13,857 nt of DNA, from NCBI GenBank assembly GCA_021828245.1, contig JAKASC010000034.1, forward strand, positions 1-13,857, read 5' to 3'. Source of the stretch: Acidobacteriota bacterium (GTDB lineage Bacteria > Acidobacteriota > Terriglobia > UBA7540). The notes beneath the pieces are model-generated. The model was not told where the DNA came from. It was given only the letters and a program-made list of their open reading frames with translations, and searched no databases. Of this stretch, positions 1 to 5,718 are shown piece by piece (position 1 is the first letter of the stretch; each line of letters begins with the position of its first letter). Both the position numbers and the translations under genes were made by a program.

Positions 1-1
1 G

Positions 2-373
2 GTGAGTGCCGATGTTTTGTTGCAAGGCCCGGGCGACGCCACGCTGCTCGGCCGGATTGACGATGCCGACGTTTTCAAAGCTCCCAAGGCTCGCTTTCCG
101 AGTTGCTACGTGCTGATCGTCAATAGTGACGGCCAGTGGGAACTTGACAGCACGCAGTATAAATTGCCCACCGCCAAGCTTGCTTCGGGCAAGGTCTCTT
201 CGGTTCGGGGAAAATGGCACCATCTGGAGTTAGGCTTCCATGGATCGTCCATCACCGCTTCGATGGATGGCCACATCTTGGCGCGAGTCACCAATGCGAG
301 CCACACGCACGGCATGGCGGGGGTAGGATCGGGTTGGAACGTCGCGGAATTTGACAACTTTGCGGTGCGATAA
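2..373 (+). CDS. C-terminal end of a lectin-like / galactocerebrosidase-type protein (5' truncated)
   Basis: Only the last 123 codons are in the window; the frame is open to the left edge, so the GTG at position 2 is probably internal. The C-terminal half reads as a concanavalin-A-like beta-sandwich: a Trp-His-His-Leu strand (near residue 72), a Gly-Ser-Ser-Ile-Thr-Ala-Ser-Met-Asp-Gly strand-turn-strand, a Gly-Met-Ala-Gly-Val-Gly-Ser-Gly-Trp loop and a terminal Phe-Asp-Asn-Phe-Ala-Val-Arg. This order matches, from memory, the C-terminal lectin domain of galactocerebrosidase (GH59) and related bacterial glycan-binding domains. Being followed by an SDR and a sugar-acid dehydratase fits carbohydrate use. 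Whether a catalytic domain precedes it cannot be seen. It could equally be the tail of another GH-linked LamG-like protein. No terminator is evident before the next gene, so co-transcription with it is possible. Confidence 0.6.
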   Translation: MSADVLLQGPGDATLLGRIDDADVFKAPKARFPSCYVLIVNSDGQWELDSTQYKLPTAKLASGKVSSVRGKWHHLELGFHGSSITASMDGHILARVTNASHTHGMAGVGSGWNVAEFDNFAVR

Positions 374-467
374 ATCGAAAAGCTCGGACCCTGCCATGGG
401 ACCATGCAGTTAGCATTTGAGATTCGGCGACGCGATGGCGCCGGGGAATGATATCGAGAGGAAGAAT

Positions 468-1253
468 ATGCCAACCTTTGCGAGCGATTGCCTCAAAGAT
501 CGAACCGTGCTCATCACGGGAGGGCTCGGCGCCATTGGTCAGGTGGTGGCGGGACGCTTGCTCGCGCACTTGGCGCGCGTGGCCGTCAACGATATCCTCA
601 ATGAGGAGACCGCGCGGCAAATCTTTGCTCAGCACAAATGGCCCGTGGATCGCACCCGATACGTGCGCGCCGATGTTACCCAAGCTCGCGAAGCGGAGCG
701 CCTGGTCCAAGAAACTCTCACTGCCTTCGGTCGGCTTGACGTGGCGCTTTGTCACGCCGGCATGGCCCACACCAGCTCGATTCTGGATTATCCCGAAGCC
801 GAATGGGACAAAATCCTAGCTGTCAATTTGAAGAGCGCCTTCCTGGTTGCGCAGGCGGCCGCTCGTGCCATGGTGAAGCACGGGGTCAAAGGCAAGATTA
901 TTTTCACTTCCTCCTGGGTGCAGGACGTGCCTTGGCCGGACATCACGCCTTACAACGTGACGAAAAGCGGCATGAAGATGCTCATGCGCGGGATGGCGCG
1001 CGAGCTGGCGGCGCGGGGCATCCGGGTGAATGCGGTGGCGCCGGGCATTGTTGGCGTGGGCATGGCCAAGCGCCAATGGGACACGGAGCCGGATTACCGT
1101 CGGCGGGCGGAAAAGGCGATTCCGCTCGGTTACCTCCAACCGCCGGAATCGGTGGCCGACGCATTTGTGTTTCTCTCGTCCGACGCCGCCGACTACATAA
1201 CCGGAGTGACCCTGCTCGTGGACGGAGGCGCAAGCCTCTATCCGATGGATTGA
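468..1253 (+). CDS. SDR-family NAD(P)-dependent oxidoreductase
   Basis: A 261-aa classical short-chain dehydrogenase/reductase, normal length for the family. Visible landmarks are the nucleotide-binding TGGLGAIG at residues 17-24, Asp69 of the adenine-contacting Asp-Val pair, Asn120, Ser149, and Tyr162-x3-Lys166 of the catalytic tetrad, with the usual 13-residue Ser-Tyr spacing. The C-terminal Thr-Gly...Val-Asp-Gly-Gly is also present. The usual NNAG motif reads Cys-His-Ala-Gly (95-98), a mild deviation. ATG 468 is chosen because GAGAGGAAG lies just upstream; the frame extends to TTG 417, but that adds 17 residues with no family match. The stop is 4 nt before the enolase-superfamily gene, implying one operon. 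A sugar or sugar-acid dehydrogenase feeding that dehydratase is a reasonable inference, but substrate cannot be read from an SDR sequence. Confidence 0.9.
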   Translation: MPTFASDCLKDRTVLITGGLGAIGQVVAGRLLAHLARVAVNDILNEETARQIFAQHKWPVDRTRYVRADVTQAREAERLVQETLTAFGRLDVALCHAGMAHTSSILDYPEAEWDKILAVNLKSAFLVAQAAARAMVKHGVKGKIIFTSSWVQDVPWPDITPYNVTKSGMKMLMRGMARELAARGIRVNAVAPGIVGVGMAKRQWDTEPDYRRRAEKAIPLGYLQPPESVADAFVFLSSDAADYITGVTLLVDGGASLYPMD

Positions 1254-1257
1254 GGAT

Positions 1258-2427
1258 ATGAAAATCAGCGCGATTAAGACATTGGTCGTGAACGCCGAGA
1301 TGCGGAATTGGGTTTTTGTGAAAGTTGAAACTGACCAGGCGGGTCTGGTCGGCTGGGGCGAGGCTTCGCTCGAGTGGAAAACCCGCGCCGTGGTTGGCGC
1401 GATCGAAGACCTGGCGCCGATGGCCATCGGCGAAGATCCCACGCGCATCGAGCACCTTTATCAGAAGCTTTATCGCCAATCGTTCTGGCGCCTGGGCGTG
1501 ATTGGCATGAGCGCCATCAGCGGCATCGAGCAAGCGTGCTGGGACATTTTGGGCAAATCGCTGGGCCGGCCGGTTTACAAGCTGCTGGGCGGCGAGGTGC
1601 GGGAGCGCGTCCGCATGTACACGCATCTGGGCGGCGGCGCGATGAAGGCGGTTTATGAGACGTTCGATCCCGCCCCGCTGGTTGATCTTGCCCAACAGGT
1701 GATCGCCCGCGGGTACACGGCCGTGAAAGTGGTTTGCGTGCCGTATTCGGAGCCGCTGATGGGAGCAAGGGTCGTCAAAAAGTTTGCGCAGGCCATCGAG
1801 AAACTGCGCCTGGCCATCGGCGACGCGGTGGACTTGATGGTTGATTTTCACGGCCGGACCTACCCCGCCGTCGCCATCGAGTACATCAACGCCATCGAGG
1901 AATTCCACCCGTATTTTTGCGAGGAGCCGGTCCCGCCGGAAAACGTCGCGGCGCTGCGGCAGGTGCGGGAGGCCGTGCGCGTGCCGATTGCCACGGGCGA
2001 GCGGCTGGTGACGCGCCACCAGTTTCGCCCCCTTTTCGAGCAGCAGGCCTGCCACGTGGTTCAGCCGGACCTGTGCCACTGCGGAGGTTTGCTTGAAGGG
2101 AAAAAGATCGCCGCGATGGCCGAGGCTTATTACATGGGCGTCGCTCCGCACAATCCGCTGGGACCCATTGCCAACGCAGCCGCGCTCCACTTTGGCCTTT
2201 CGACGCCAAATTTTCTGATTCAGGAAGACATGCTGACGGACGTGCCGTGGCGCTGGGAGGTCATCGAGCATTCGCTCGAGACGCGCGAGGGATATTGGCT
2301 CAAGACTGAACGGCCCGGCCTCGGCATCGAAGTCAACGAGAAGGAAGCTGCCCGCCACCCTTTCCAACAAGAAGCGCTTCCCACGCTTTCTCTCCGCGCC
2401 CCGGATGGCGCTGTCCTCGATTGGTGA
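1258..2427 (+). CDS. Mandelate racemase/muconate lactonizing-type enolase-superfamily dehydratase, D-galactonate dehydratase-like
   Basis: A 389-aa enolase-superfamily enzyme with an N-terminal capping domain (about 1-125) and a TIM barrel. Metal ligands are visible as Asp196 (in VDFHGR), Glu222 (EEPV) and Glu248 (TGER). His298 in APHNPLGP sits where the barrel's catalytic His is found, and His198 of the Asp-Phe-His motif is the second acid/base seen in galactonate dehydratases. The N-terminal Gly-Trp-Gly-Glu strand, the QPDLCHCGG segment and the C-terminal Ala-Val-Leu-Asp-Trp also resemble DgoD. The family abstracts the proton alpha to a carboxylate and here would dehydrate an aldonate to a 2-keto-3-deoxy acid. 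The exact sugar acid is uncertain because the MR subgroup is functionally mixed. The ribosome-binding sequence TGAGGA overlaps the upstream SDR stop and is very close to the ATG, consistent with translational coupling. Confidence 0.87.
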   Translation: MKISAIKTLVVNAEMRNWVFVKVETDQAGLVGWGEASLEWKTRAVVGAIEDLAPMAIGEDPTRIEHLYQKLYRQSFWRLGVIGMSAISGIEQACWDILGKSLGRPVYKLLGGEVRERVRMYTHLGGGAMKAVYETFDPAPLVDLAQQVIARGYTAVKVVCVPYSEPLMGARVVKKFAQAIEKLRLAIGDAVDLMVDFHGRTYPAVAIEYINAIEEFHPYFCEEPVPPENVAALRQVREAVRVPIATGERLVTRHQFRPLFEQQACHVVQPDLCHCGGLLEGKKIAAMAEAYYMGVAPHNPLGPIANAAALHFGLSTPNFLIQEDMLTDVPWRWEVIEHSLETREGYWLKTERPGLGIEVNEKEAARHPFQQEALPTLSLRAPDGAVLDW

Positions 2428-2493
2428 ACGGACCATGGCCTGCCTGAAGTGGTTGTGACTTGGCGCAATTTACCGACTCATCCTCGATTGTCA

Positions 2494-2591
2494 GCGGGTA
2501 GCGCAGAGGCGCGCGTCATTGGCGCTCCTCTGCGGCGTTTGTACCGTCAGCCCCGGCAACCGGGCATTGGCAACGAACGGACATGGACCCA
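2494..2591. repeat. Dispersed GC-rich element, copy 1 (left half only)
   Basis: A 98-bp partial copy beginning GCGGGTAGCGCAGAGG. It is followed immediately by the same 98 bp of copy 2, with about six substitutions, so the left half is tandemly duplicated. It folds on paper as CGCAGAGG (2502-2509) against CCTCTGCG (2527-2534), extended by GCGC/GCGC around a 7-nt loop. The right half of the element is missing. Short open frames run through it in several phases; they recur wherever the repeat does and are not genes. Confidence 0.85.
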
Positions 2592-2820
2592 GCGGGTAGC
2601 GCAGAGGTGCGGGTCGTTGGCGCTCCTCTGCGGCGTTTGTACCGTCAGTCCCGGCAACCGGGTATTGGCAACGAACGGATATGGACCCAGTAGAGGGCCG
2701 CGAAGGTTGAGAGGCCCAGCGCGTGGCGCAGAGCTACGGTTGTGAAACTCTGCGGTTCCTTCCGGCAGGCCTCGCCTCGAGCCGCAGAGGTTGCGCGGCG
2801 CAACCTCTGCGCTACCTGCT
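2592..2820. repeat. Dispersed GC-rich element, copy 2 (full length, with terminal inverted repeats)
   Basis: A full ~229-bp copy. The left end GCGGGTAGCGCAGAGG and right end CCTCTGCGCTACCTGC are inverted complements at 15 of 16 positions. Near the right end is a 29-bp palindrome (2783-2811): CGCAGAGGTTGCGC, one central base, then GCGCAACCTCTGCG. GCAGAGG and its complement occur several times in alternating orientation, giving the unit strong folding potential. It ends 80 bp before the uracil-DNA-glycosylase-like gene. The architecture is MITE- or REP/BIME-like; no transposase is linked. Confidence 0.85.
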
Positions 2821-2860
2821 TGCCGGAAAAAAATTGGGTCCAGTAGGACGCAAACCGGTG

Positions 2861-2866
2861 TATACT
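2861..2866 (+). promoter_or_regulatory. Possible -10 box (TATACT) before the UDG-like gene
   Basis: TATACT matches the sigma-70 -10 consensus at 5 of 6 bases, 34 nt upstream of the ATG at 2901, in an AT-richer stretch just past repeat copy 2. The nearest -35-like hexamer (TTGGGT, 2834-2839) is 21 nt away, longer than optimal, so the call is weak. Confidence 0.25.
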
Positions 2867-2900
2867 GCCGGAAGGCCAAGAGGGAAATTCCTGGCAACTT

Positions 2901-3719
2901 ATGTTTGAAGATGAGTTCAAGAAGCTGTACACGGAACTTGGCTTCATTGCCGCGAACGGCAAGCATCTACCCCTATTTGAGGCTTGTAAGCATGCGGAAC
3001 GCTGCTGGCAGGGAGTCAGTGACGAACGTCGCCCCCAACCGAACCAAGCGGGTATCTCAGCACCTTGGGTGGGCCGCAAGTACAACGAACTTGGCCTTTT
3101 GATCATAGGGATCAACACGAACGACGCGGGGGGAGAGGGCGCTCTCACAAACCTTGTCGAGCAAGCCCAGCGGGAACTTCGCGCCGATCCATTACGCCGG
3201 CTGGTTTTCGCTGACCCACAGCAGGGATATCGGGGGTCACTTTTCTACCACCGCGCAGGTTCCTGCGCTTTCGAATTCGCCCAATCGGCTAAGCTCCTGA
3301 AGGAGTCATCCGAAAGGTCCCCGGACGGTTTCCCTTGTAATGAGGACATCGCCCGCGCGTACTGCTATGTGGCTTACACGAACCACATTAAATGCACGCT
3401 GCGCGGGGACAGGGGTACGCCAACGCGCAAGATGTGGGAGAAGTGTGGCGGGCACGTCTTGGCCCGCGAAATCTCAATTCTTAAACCGAGCTACATACTG
3501 ATCCTAGGAAAAGCCGACAACTGGGGGTACTTTTACCAGAAGGTGCTGAATGGTCGGGCGCTGCCGCCAGCACAAGGCAACGACGAAGTTCGCCAGGACA
3601 AGGTCGAGATGGACGGCAAGGATGTGGGGATACTTCTTGTGCCCCACCCGATACGCATGGGACCAAACGTTTTTAAGATCATCCGCCAGGCAACCCACAA
3701 ACTCGTCACCCAGACGTAA
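2901..3719 (+). CDS. Uracil-DNA-glycosylase-superfamily-like protein, possibly Fe-S binding
   Basis: A 272-aa protein recognised by pattern only. A Leu-Leu-Ile-Ile-Gly-Ile-Asn-Thr-Asn strand-loop (66-74) sits where UDG enzymes carry motif 1 (GINPG or GEAPG). A Thr-Asn-His-Ile-Lys-Cys segment followed by Thr-Pro-Thr and Cys resembles the family 4 VVKCRPPxNRTPT...C region. His249-Pro250 in Pro-His-Pro-Ile matches motif 2 (HPS). Cys29, Cys35, Cys165 and Cys182 are placed as a possible Fe-S ligand set (C-x5-C and C-x16-C). Family 4 uses these cysteines to hold a 4Fe-4S cluster, though its N-terminal pair is usually closer. The acidic or amide catalytic residue of motif 1 is not obvious, so activity is uncertain. 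The gene stands alone between repeat copies, has a poor ribosome-binding site (GAGGGA, 15 nt upstream), ends with tandem stops TAA TAG, and looks less GC-rich than its neighbours. Acquired DNA is possible. Confidence 0.6.
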   Translation: MFEDEFKKLYTELGFIAANGKHLPLFEACKHAERCWQGVSDERRPQPNQAGISAPWVGRKYNELGLLIIGINTNDAGGEGALTNLVEQAQRELRADPLRRLVFADPQQGYRGSLFYHRAGSCAFEFAQSAKLLKESSERSPDGFPCNEDIARAYCYVAYTNHIKCTLRGDRGTPTRKMWEKCGGHVLAREISILKPSYILILGKADNWGYFYQKVLNGRALPPAQGNDEVRQDKVEMDGKDVGILLVPHPIRMGPNVFKIIRQATHKLVTQT

Positions 3720-3722
3720 TAG

Positions 3723-3902
3723 GGAACTTCACGCTTTCCGATGTCAGGACGCCGCCTCGCGGCCCGCGCTGGACTTTGCCACCCCCACTGTTTCGGCCAC
3801 CTCCGTCAACATGCTCCGCAAGGCGGCTGGGAAAAGATGGCCCGATGCCGTAACCACTAACTCGCGCATTGTGTTCGCCCTCGCCCGCGTCCCGACAAAA
3901 GG
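3723..3902. other. Unassigned segment between the UDG-like gene and repeat copy 3
   Basis: About 180 bp of non-repeat sequence with no convincing gene. The best candidate is a 41-codon reading frame on the minus strand (3744-3869) starting with ATG after GAGGG at an 8-nt spacing. It contains a short amphipathic stretch but matches nothing I know. The same frame continues upstream into the repeat, so it could also be the tail of a gene that was cut by copy 3. Plus-strand frames here do not resemble the phosphatase tail found on the other side of copy 3. Confidence 0.3.
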
Positions 3903-4132
3903 GCGGGTAGCGCAGAGGCGCGCGTCATTGGCGCTCCTCTGCGGTGTTTGTACCGTCAGCCCCGGCAACCGGGCATTGGCAACGAACGGACATGGACCAA
4001 GTAGAGGGCCGCGAAGGATGAGAGGCCCAGCGCGTGGCGCGGAGTTGCGGAGTGTGAAGCCCTGCGGTTCTTTCCGGCAGGCTTCCTCTCGAGCCGCAGA
4101 GGTTGCGCCGCGCAACCTCTGCGCTACCTGCT
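3903..4132. repeat. Dispersed GC-rich element, copy 3 (full length)
   Basis: A 230-bp full copy with left end GCGGGTAGCGCAGAGG and right end CCTCTGCGCTACCTGC, again 15 of 16 complementary. The 29-bp palindrome lies at 4095-4123 with perfect 14-bp arms; its central base is C where copy 2 has G. The right edge abuts a fragment resembling a phosphatase C-terminus. No target-site duplication is apparent in the flanks. Confidence 0.87.
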
Positions 4133-4191
4133 TTGGCGCCGACCAGCCGAACGACGATATAACAGTAGTTGTGGTAAAAAAGAGCACCTGA
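4132..4191 (+). pseudogene. Remnant of a SpoIIE/PP2C-type phosphatase C-terminus
   Basis: Right after repeat copy 3 an open frame encodes Gly-Ala-Asp-Gln-Pro-Asn-Asp-Asp-Ile-Thr-Val-Val-Val-Val-Lys-Lys-Ser-Thr and stops at TGA (4189-4191). The Gln-x-Asp-Asp-Ile-Thr-(hydrophobic)4-Lys pattern is the last metal-binding Asp-Asp-x-Thr strand that ends RsbU/SpoIIE-type serine phosphatases. The rest of the domain is absent: upstream is repeat, and the sequence beyond the repeat shows no phosphatase motifs in any plus frame. I read this as a gene tail left behind by repeat insertion or rearrangement. It is only 16-18 residues, so coincidence cannot be excluded. Confidence 0.45.
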
Positions 4192-4213
4192 TCGCGTACC
4201 GCGCATAATTCGA

Positions 4214-4439
4214 GCGGGTAGCGCAGAGGCGCGCGTCATTGGCGCTCCTCTGCGGTGTTTGTACCGTCAGCCCCGGCAAGCGAGCTTTGGCAACGAACGG
4301 ACGTGGACCAAGTAGAGGGCCGCGAAGGTTGAGAGGCCCAGCGCGTGGCGCGGAGTTGCGGAGTGTGAAGCTCTGCGGTTCTTTCCGGCAGGCCTCGTGT
4401 CGAGCCGCAGAGGTTGCGCCGCGCAACCTCTGCACTGCT
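4214..4439. repeat. Dispersed GC-rich element, copy 4 (right end degenerate)
   Basis: A ~226-bp copy with an intact left end GCGGGTAGCGCAGAGG. The palindrome (4406-4434) has 13 of 14 arm positions complementary, and the terminal inverted repeat after it has decayed to CCTCTGCACTGCTC. The CCCGG-CAA-CCGGG mini-hairpin of the other copies is mutated here to CCCGG-CAA-GCGAG. It lies 81 bp after copy 3 in the same orientation. Degeneration suggests it is older or has lost selection on structure. Confidence 0.85.
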
Positions 4440-4501
4440 CTTCCGCGCTGTCGCTTGGTTGCCGGTCGTTTGCAAGGTCATCCATAGCTGCCTCCGCGTG
4501 A

Positions 4502-4981
4502 CTACGCACGATATTCCTCCCTGTTTCCATAACCCAGCAGAACGCAATCGCGCTTCTTGATCGGCCACTTACCGCCCTCACCGTCGCGGAACCGGTAGCC
4601 GTCAGGCAGGCAGCACAACGACCCGGGATGATAGTTTACGGAGACGGCCTTGCCCGCCCACTTGAGGGCGACTTCCGCAGGAATATCCTGCGCGACAAGC
4701 ACGTCGTAGCCGGGCAGCCGGATTCTTCGCCTGCGCCAATCGTGAGGGATTCGCCACACCGTGCCGGTGCTATCCCGCCAGAGCACCTTGACCGGCCGGC
4801 GCGGGGCGACATGGACTTCAACAACCGTGGGCCTTCCTCCCGCTTTCGCCGCCTCCATGGGGTCAATGTTGATTTCCTCCAAGTCCCAATGGGAAGGCAA
4901 ATGCAGCTCCTCCTGCCATGTGGCCGCACGGGCCGCGCGATAGGGAAGCTCCGGCCGGTCGGGATGAAAGGGCCAGTTCAT
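4502..4981 (-). CDS. Hypothetical protein, 159 aa
   Basis: I do not recognise this protein. It has ordinary, non-shadow composition: a Trp/Pro-rich N-terminus, a beta-rich centre (Val-Lys-Val-Leu-Trp-Arg-Asp-Ser-Thr-Gly-Thr-Val-Trp-Arg, about 68-81), an Arg-rich stretch (84-88), and a C-terminal half with Gly-Tyr-Asp-Val-Leu-Val-Ala and Cys-Cys-Leu-Pro. There is no signal peptide or membrane segment. The ATG at 4981 lacks a clear ribosome-binding site. The frame continues upstream as plausible protein (Gln-Gly-Lys-Lys-Trp-Arg-Leu-Pro-Arg-Arg-Trp) back to a TAA, with no ATG, GTG or TTG. The N-terminus may therefore use an unusual start or have been lost to a frameshift. It ends about 60 bp from repeat copy 4. 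It lies 197 bp downstream of the CYCWC gene on the same strand. Confidence 0.55.
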   Translation of the reverse strand: MNWPFHPDRPELPYRAARAATWQEELHLPSHWDLEEINIDPMEAAKAGGRPTVVEVHVAPRRPVKVLWRDSTGTVWRIPHDWRRRRIRLPGYDVLVAQDIPAEVALKWAGKAVSVNYHPGSLCCLPDGYRFRDGEGGKWPIKKRDCVLLGYGNREEYRA

Positions 4982-5178
4982 CCAGCGTCGTGGAAGGCGC
5001 CATTTTTTACCCTGTGAGGCGGGAGAACATTCTTAATGAGCAAAGGGTCCCAGCAAACGGCTCCGCCACTTCTTCCGGCTGGAAGACTTCGGATTTTGGG
5101 CCCGAGGAGGTGAGCGCCCGAGCACTGCCGTATCGGTCAGGCCGGTAAATATCAGAGTCCAGCGAGTGCCAAGAGCCC

Positions 5179-5718
5179 TCAGAAAGTGGGTGGATGGTTG
5201 TAGTGTGCGAGGTTTACCTTGACCCATGCGCCCTTGATGATTTCGGCACGGATGGTTCGGGCGTTCACGCCCCGCATGGTTTGCTGATAGGCAAAGATGG
5301 CTTCCTTCAAGCAGGTTTGGCAATCCGCCGCGTGCTTATCGGGCCGCGTAAAGCAATCGAGCAGGCAGGTGTGGCCTAAAGTCCTGCTGCACCAGCAATA
5401 GCAAGGCTGCTGATAAAGCACAGGGCGGATGCGCGCCGCCATTCGATAGGCATTTTCAGCCCAAGGATTCCCAACAAACTCTTGCCAGGGCAGCACGGGC
5501 GGCAAGGGCTTCCGAGGAGGATGCGCATGGTAGGGCGGCACTTGGGTCACCGCCCGTGGCCGGTTCGGCGAAGATTGGCTGGGCAAGGCGCGACCCAATG
5601 CGAAAAGCGTCAGTAGCAAGACCGCGGCCACGCGACAAGCCCCCGCCCGCTGGGCTTTCCAAATCTCTTTTCGCCACACCACCGGGTCGAATCCTCCCAT
5701 CCTTTGCCAGGTTAACAC
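5179..5718 (-). CDS. CYCWC/PCYCGC-motif protein, membrane-anchored
   Basis: A 179-aa protein with one N-terminal membrane segment or uncleaved signal (about 30-45), then a Pro-rich extracytoplasmic linker (46-77). The Cys-rich domain contains Pro-Cys-Tyr-Cys-Trp-Cys at 105-110, Gly-His at 115-116, Cys118, Cys122, and Cys133-x2-Cys136, followed by a helical tail. The Cys-Tyr-Cys-x-Cys, Gly-His and Asp-Cys-x2-Cys order is that of the PCYCGC/CYCWC family, whose function is not established; redox or metal binding is a guess from the cysteine pattern. GTG 5718 is preferred because GAGGG precedes it by about 8 nt; ATG 5700 is an alternative that shortens the N-terminus by 6 residues. It precedes the unrecognised 159-aa gene on the same strand. 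Confidence 0.75.
   Translation of the reverse strand: MLTWQRMGGFDPVVWRKEIWKAQRAGACRVAAVLLLTLFALGRALPSQSSPNRPRAVTQVPPYHAHPPRKPLPPVLPWQEFVGNPWAENAYRMAARIRPVLYQQPCYCWCSRTLGHTCLLDCFTRPDKHAADCQTCLKEAIFAYQQTMRGVNARTIRAEIIKGAWVKVNLAHYNHPPTF

Noticed and set aside
982..2436. Long minus-strand open frame opposite the enolase-superfamily gene
   Set aside because: It is the complement shadow of a gene with clear catalytic motifs; its composition is Arg/His/Ala-rich with no recognisable domain.
2449..2745. Open frames through the repeats (also 4239-4487 plus strand and 3744-4435 minus strand)
   Set aside because: They consist of the repeat sequence read in phase, reappear with every copy, are Arg/Pro/Gly-rich and lack ribosome-binding sites.
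3550..4191. 213-aa plus-strand frame running from within the UDG-like gene through copy 3 to the phosphatase tail
   Set aside because: It begins out of frame inside a real gene and crosses a repeat; only its last ~18 codons look like protein, kept as a remnant.
2494..4439. CRISPR array
   Set aside because: Repeat units are ~230 bp, unequally spaced and internally palindromic, with no short regular repeats and unique ~30-40 bp spacers, and no cas genes.
5019..5178. Protein-like minus-strand frame between the CYCWC gene and the 159-aa gene
   Set aside because: It has acceptable composition (a Val-Phe-Gln-Pro-Glu-Glu-Val-Ala stretch) but no usable start codon, and a competing frame is open in the same place; not enough to call a gene.
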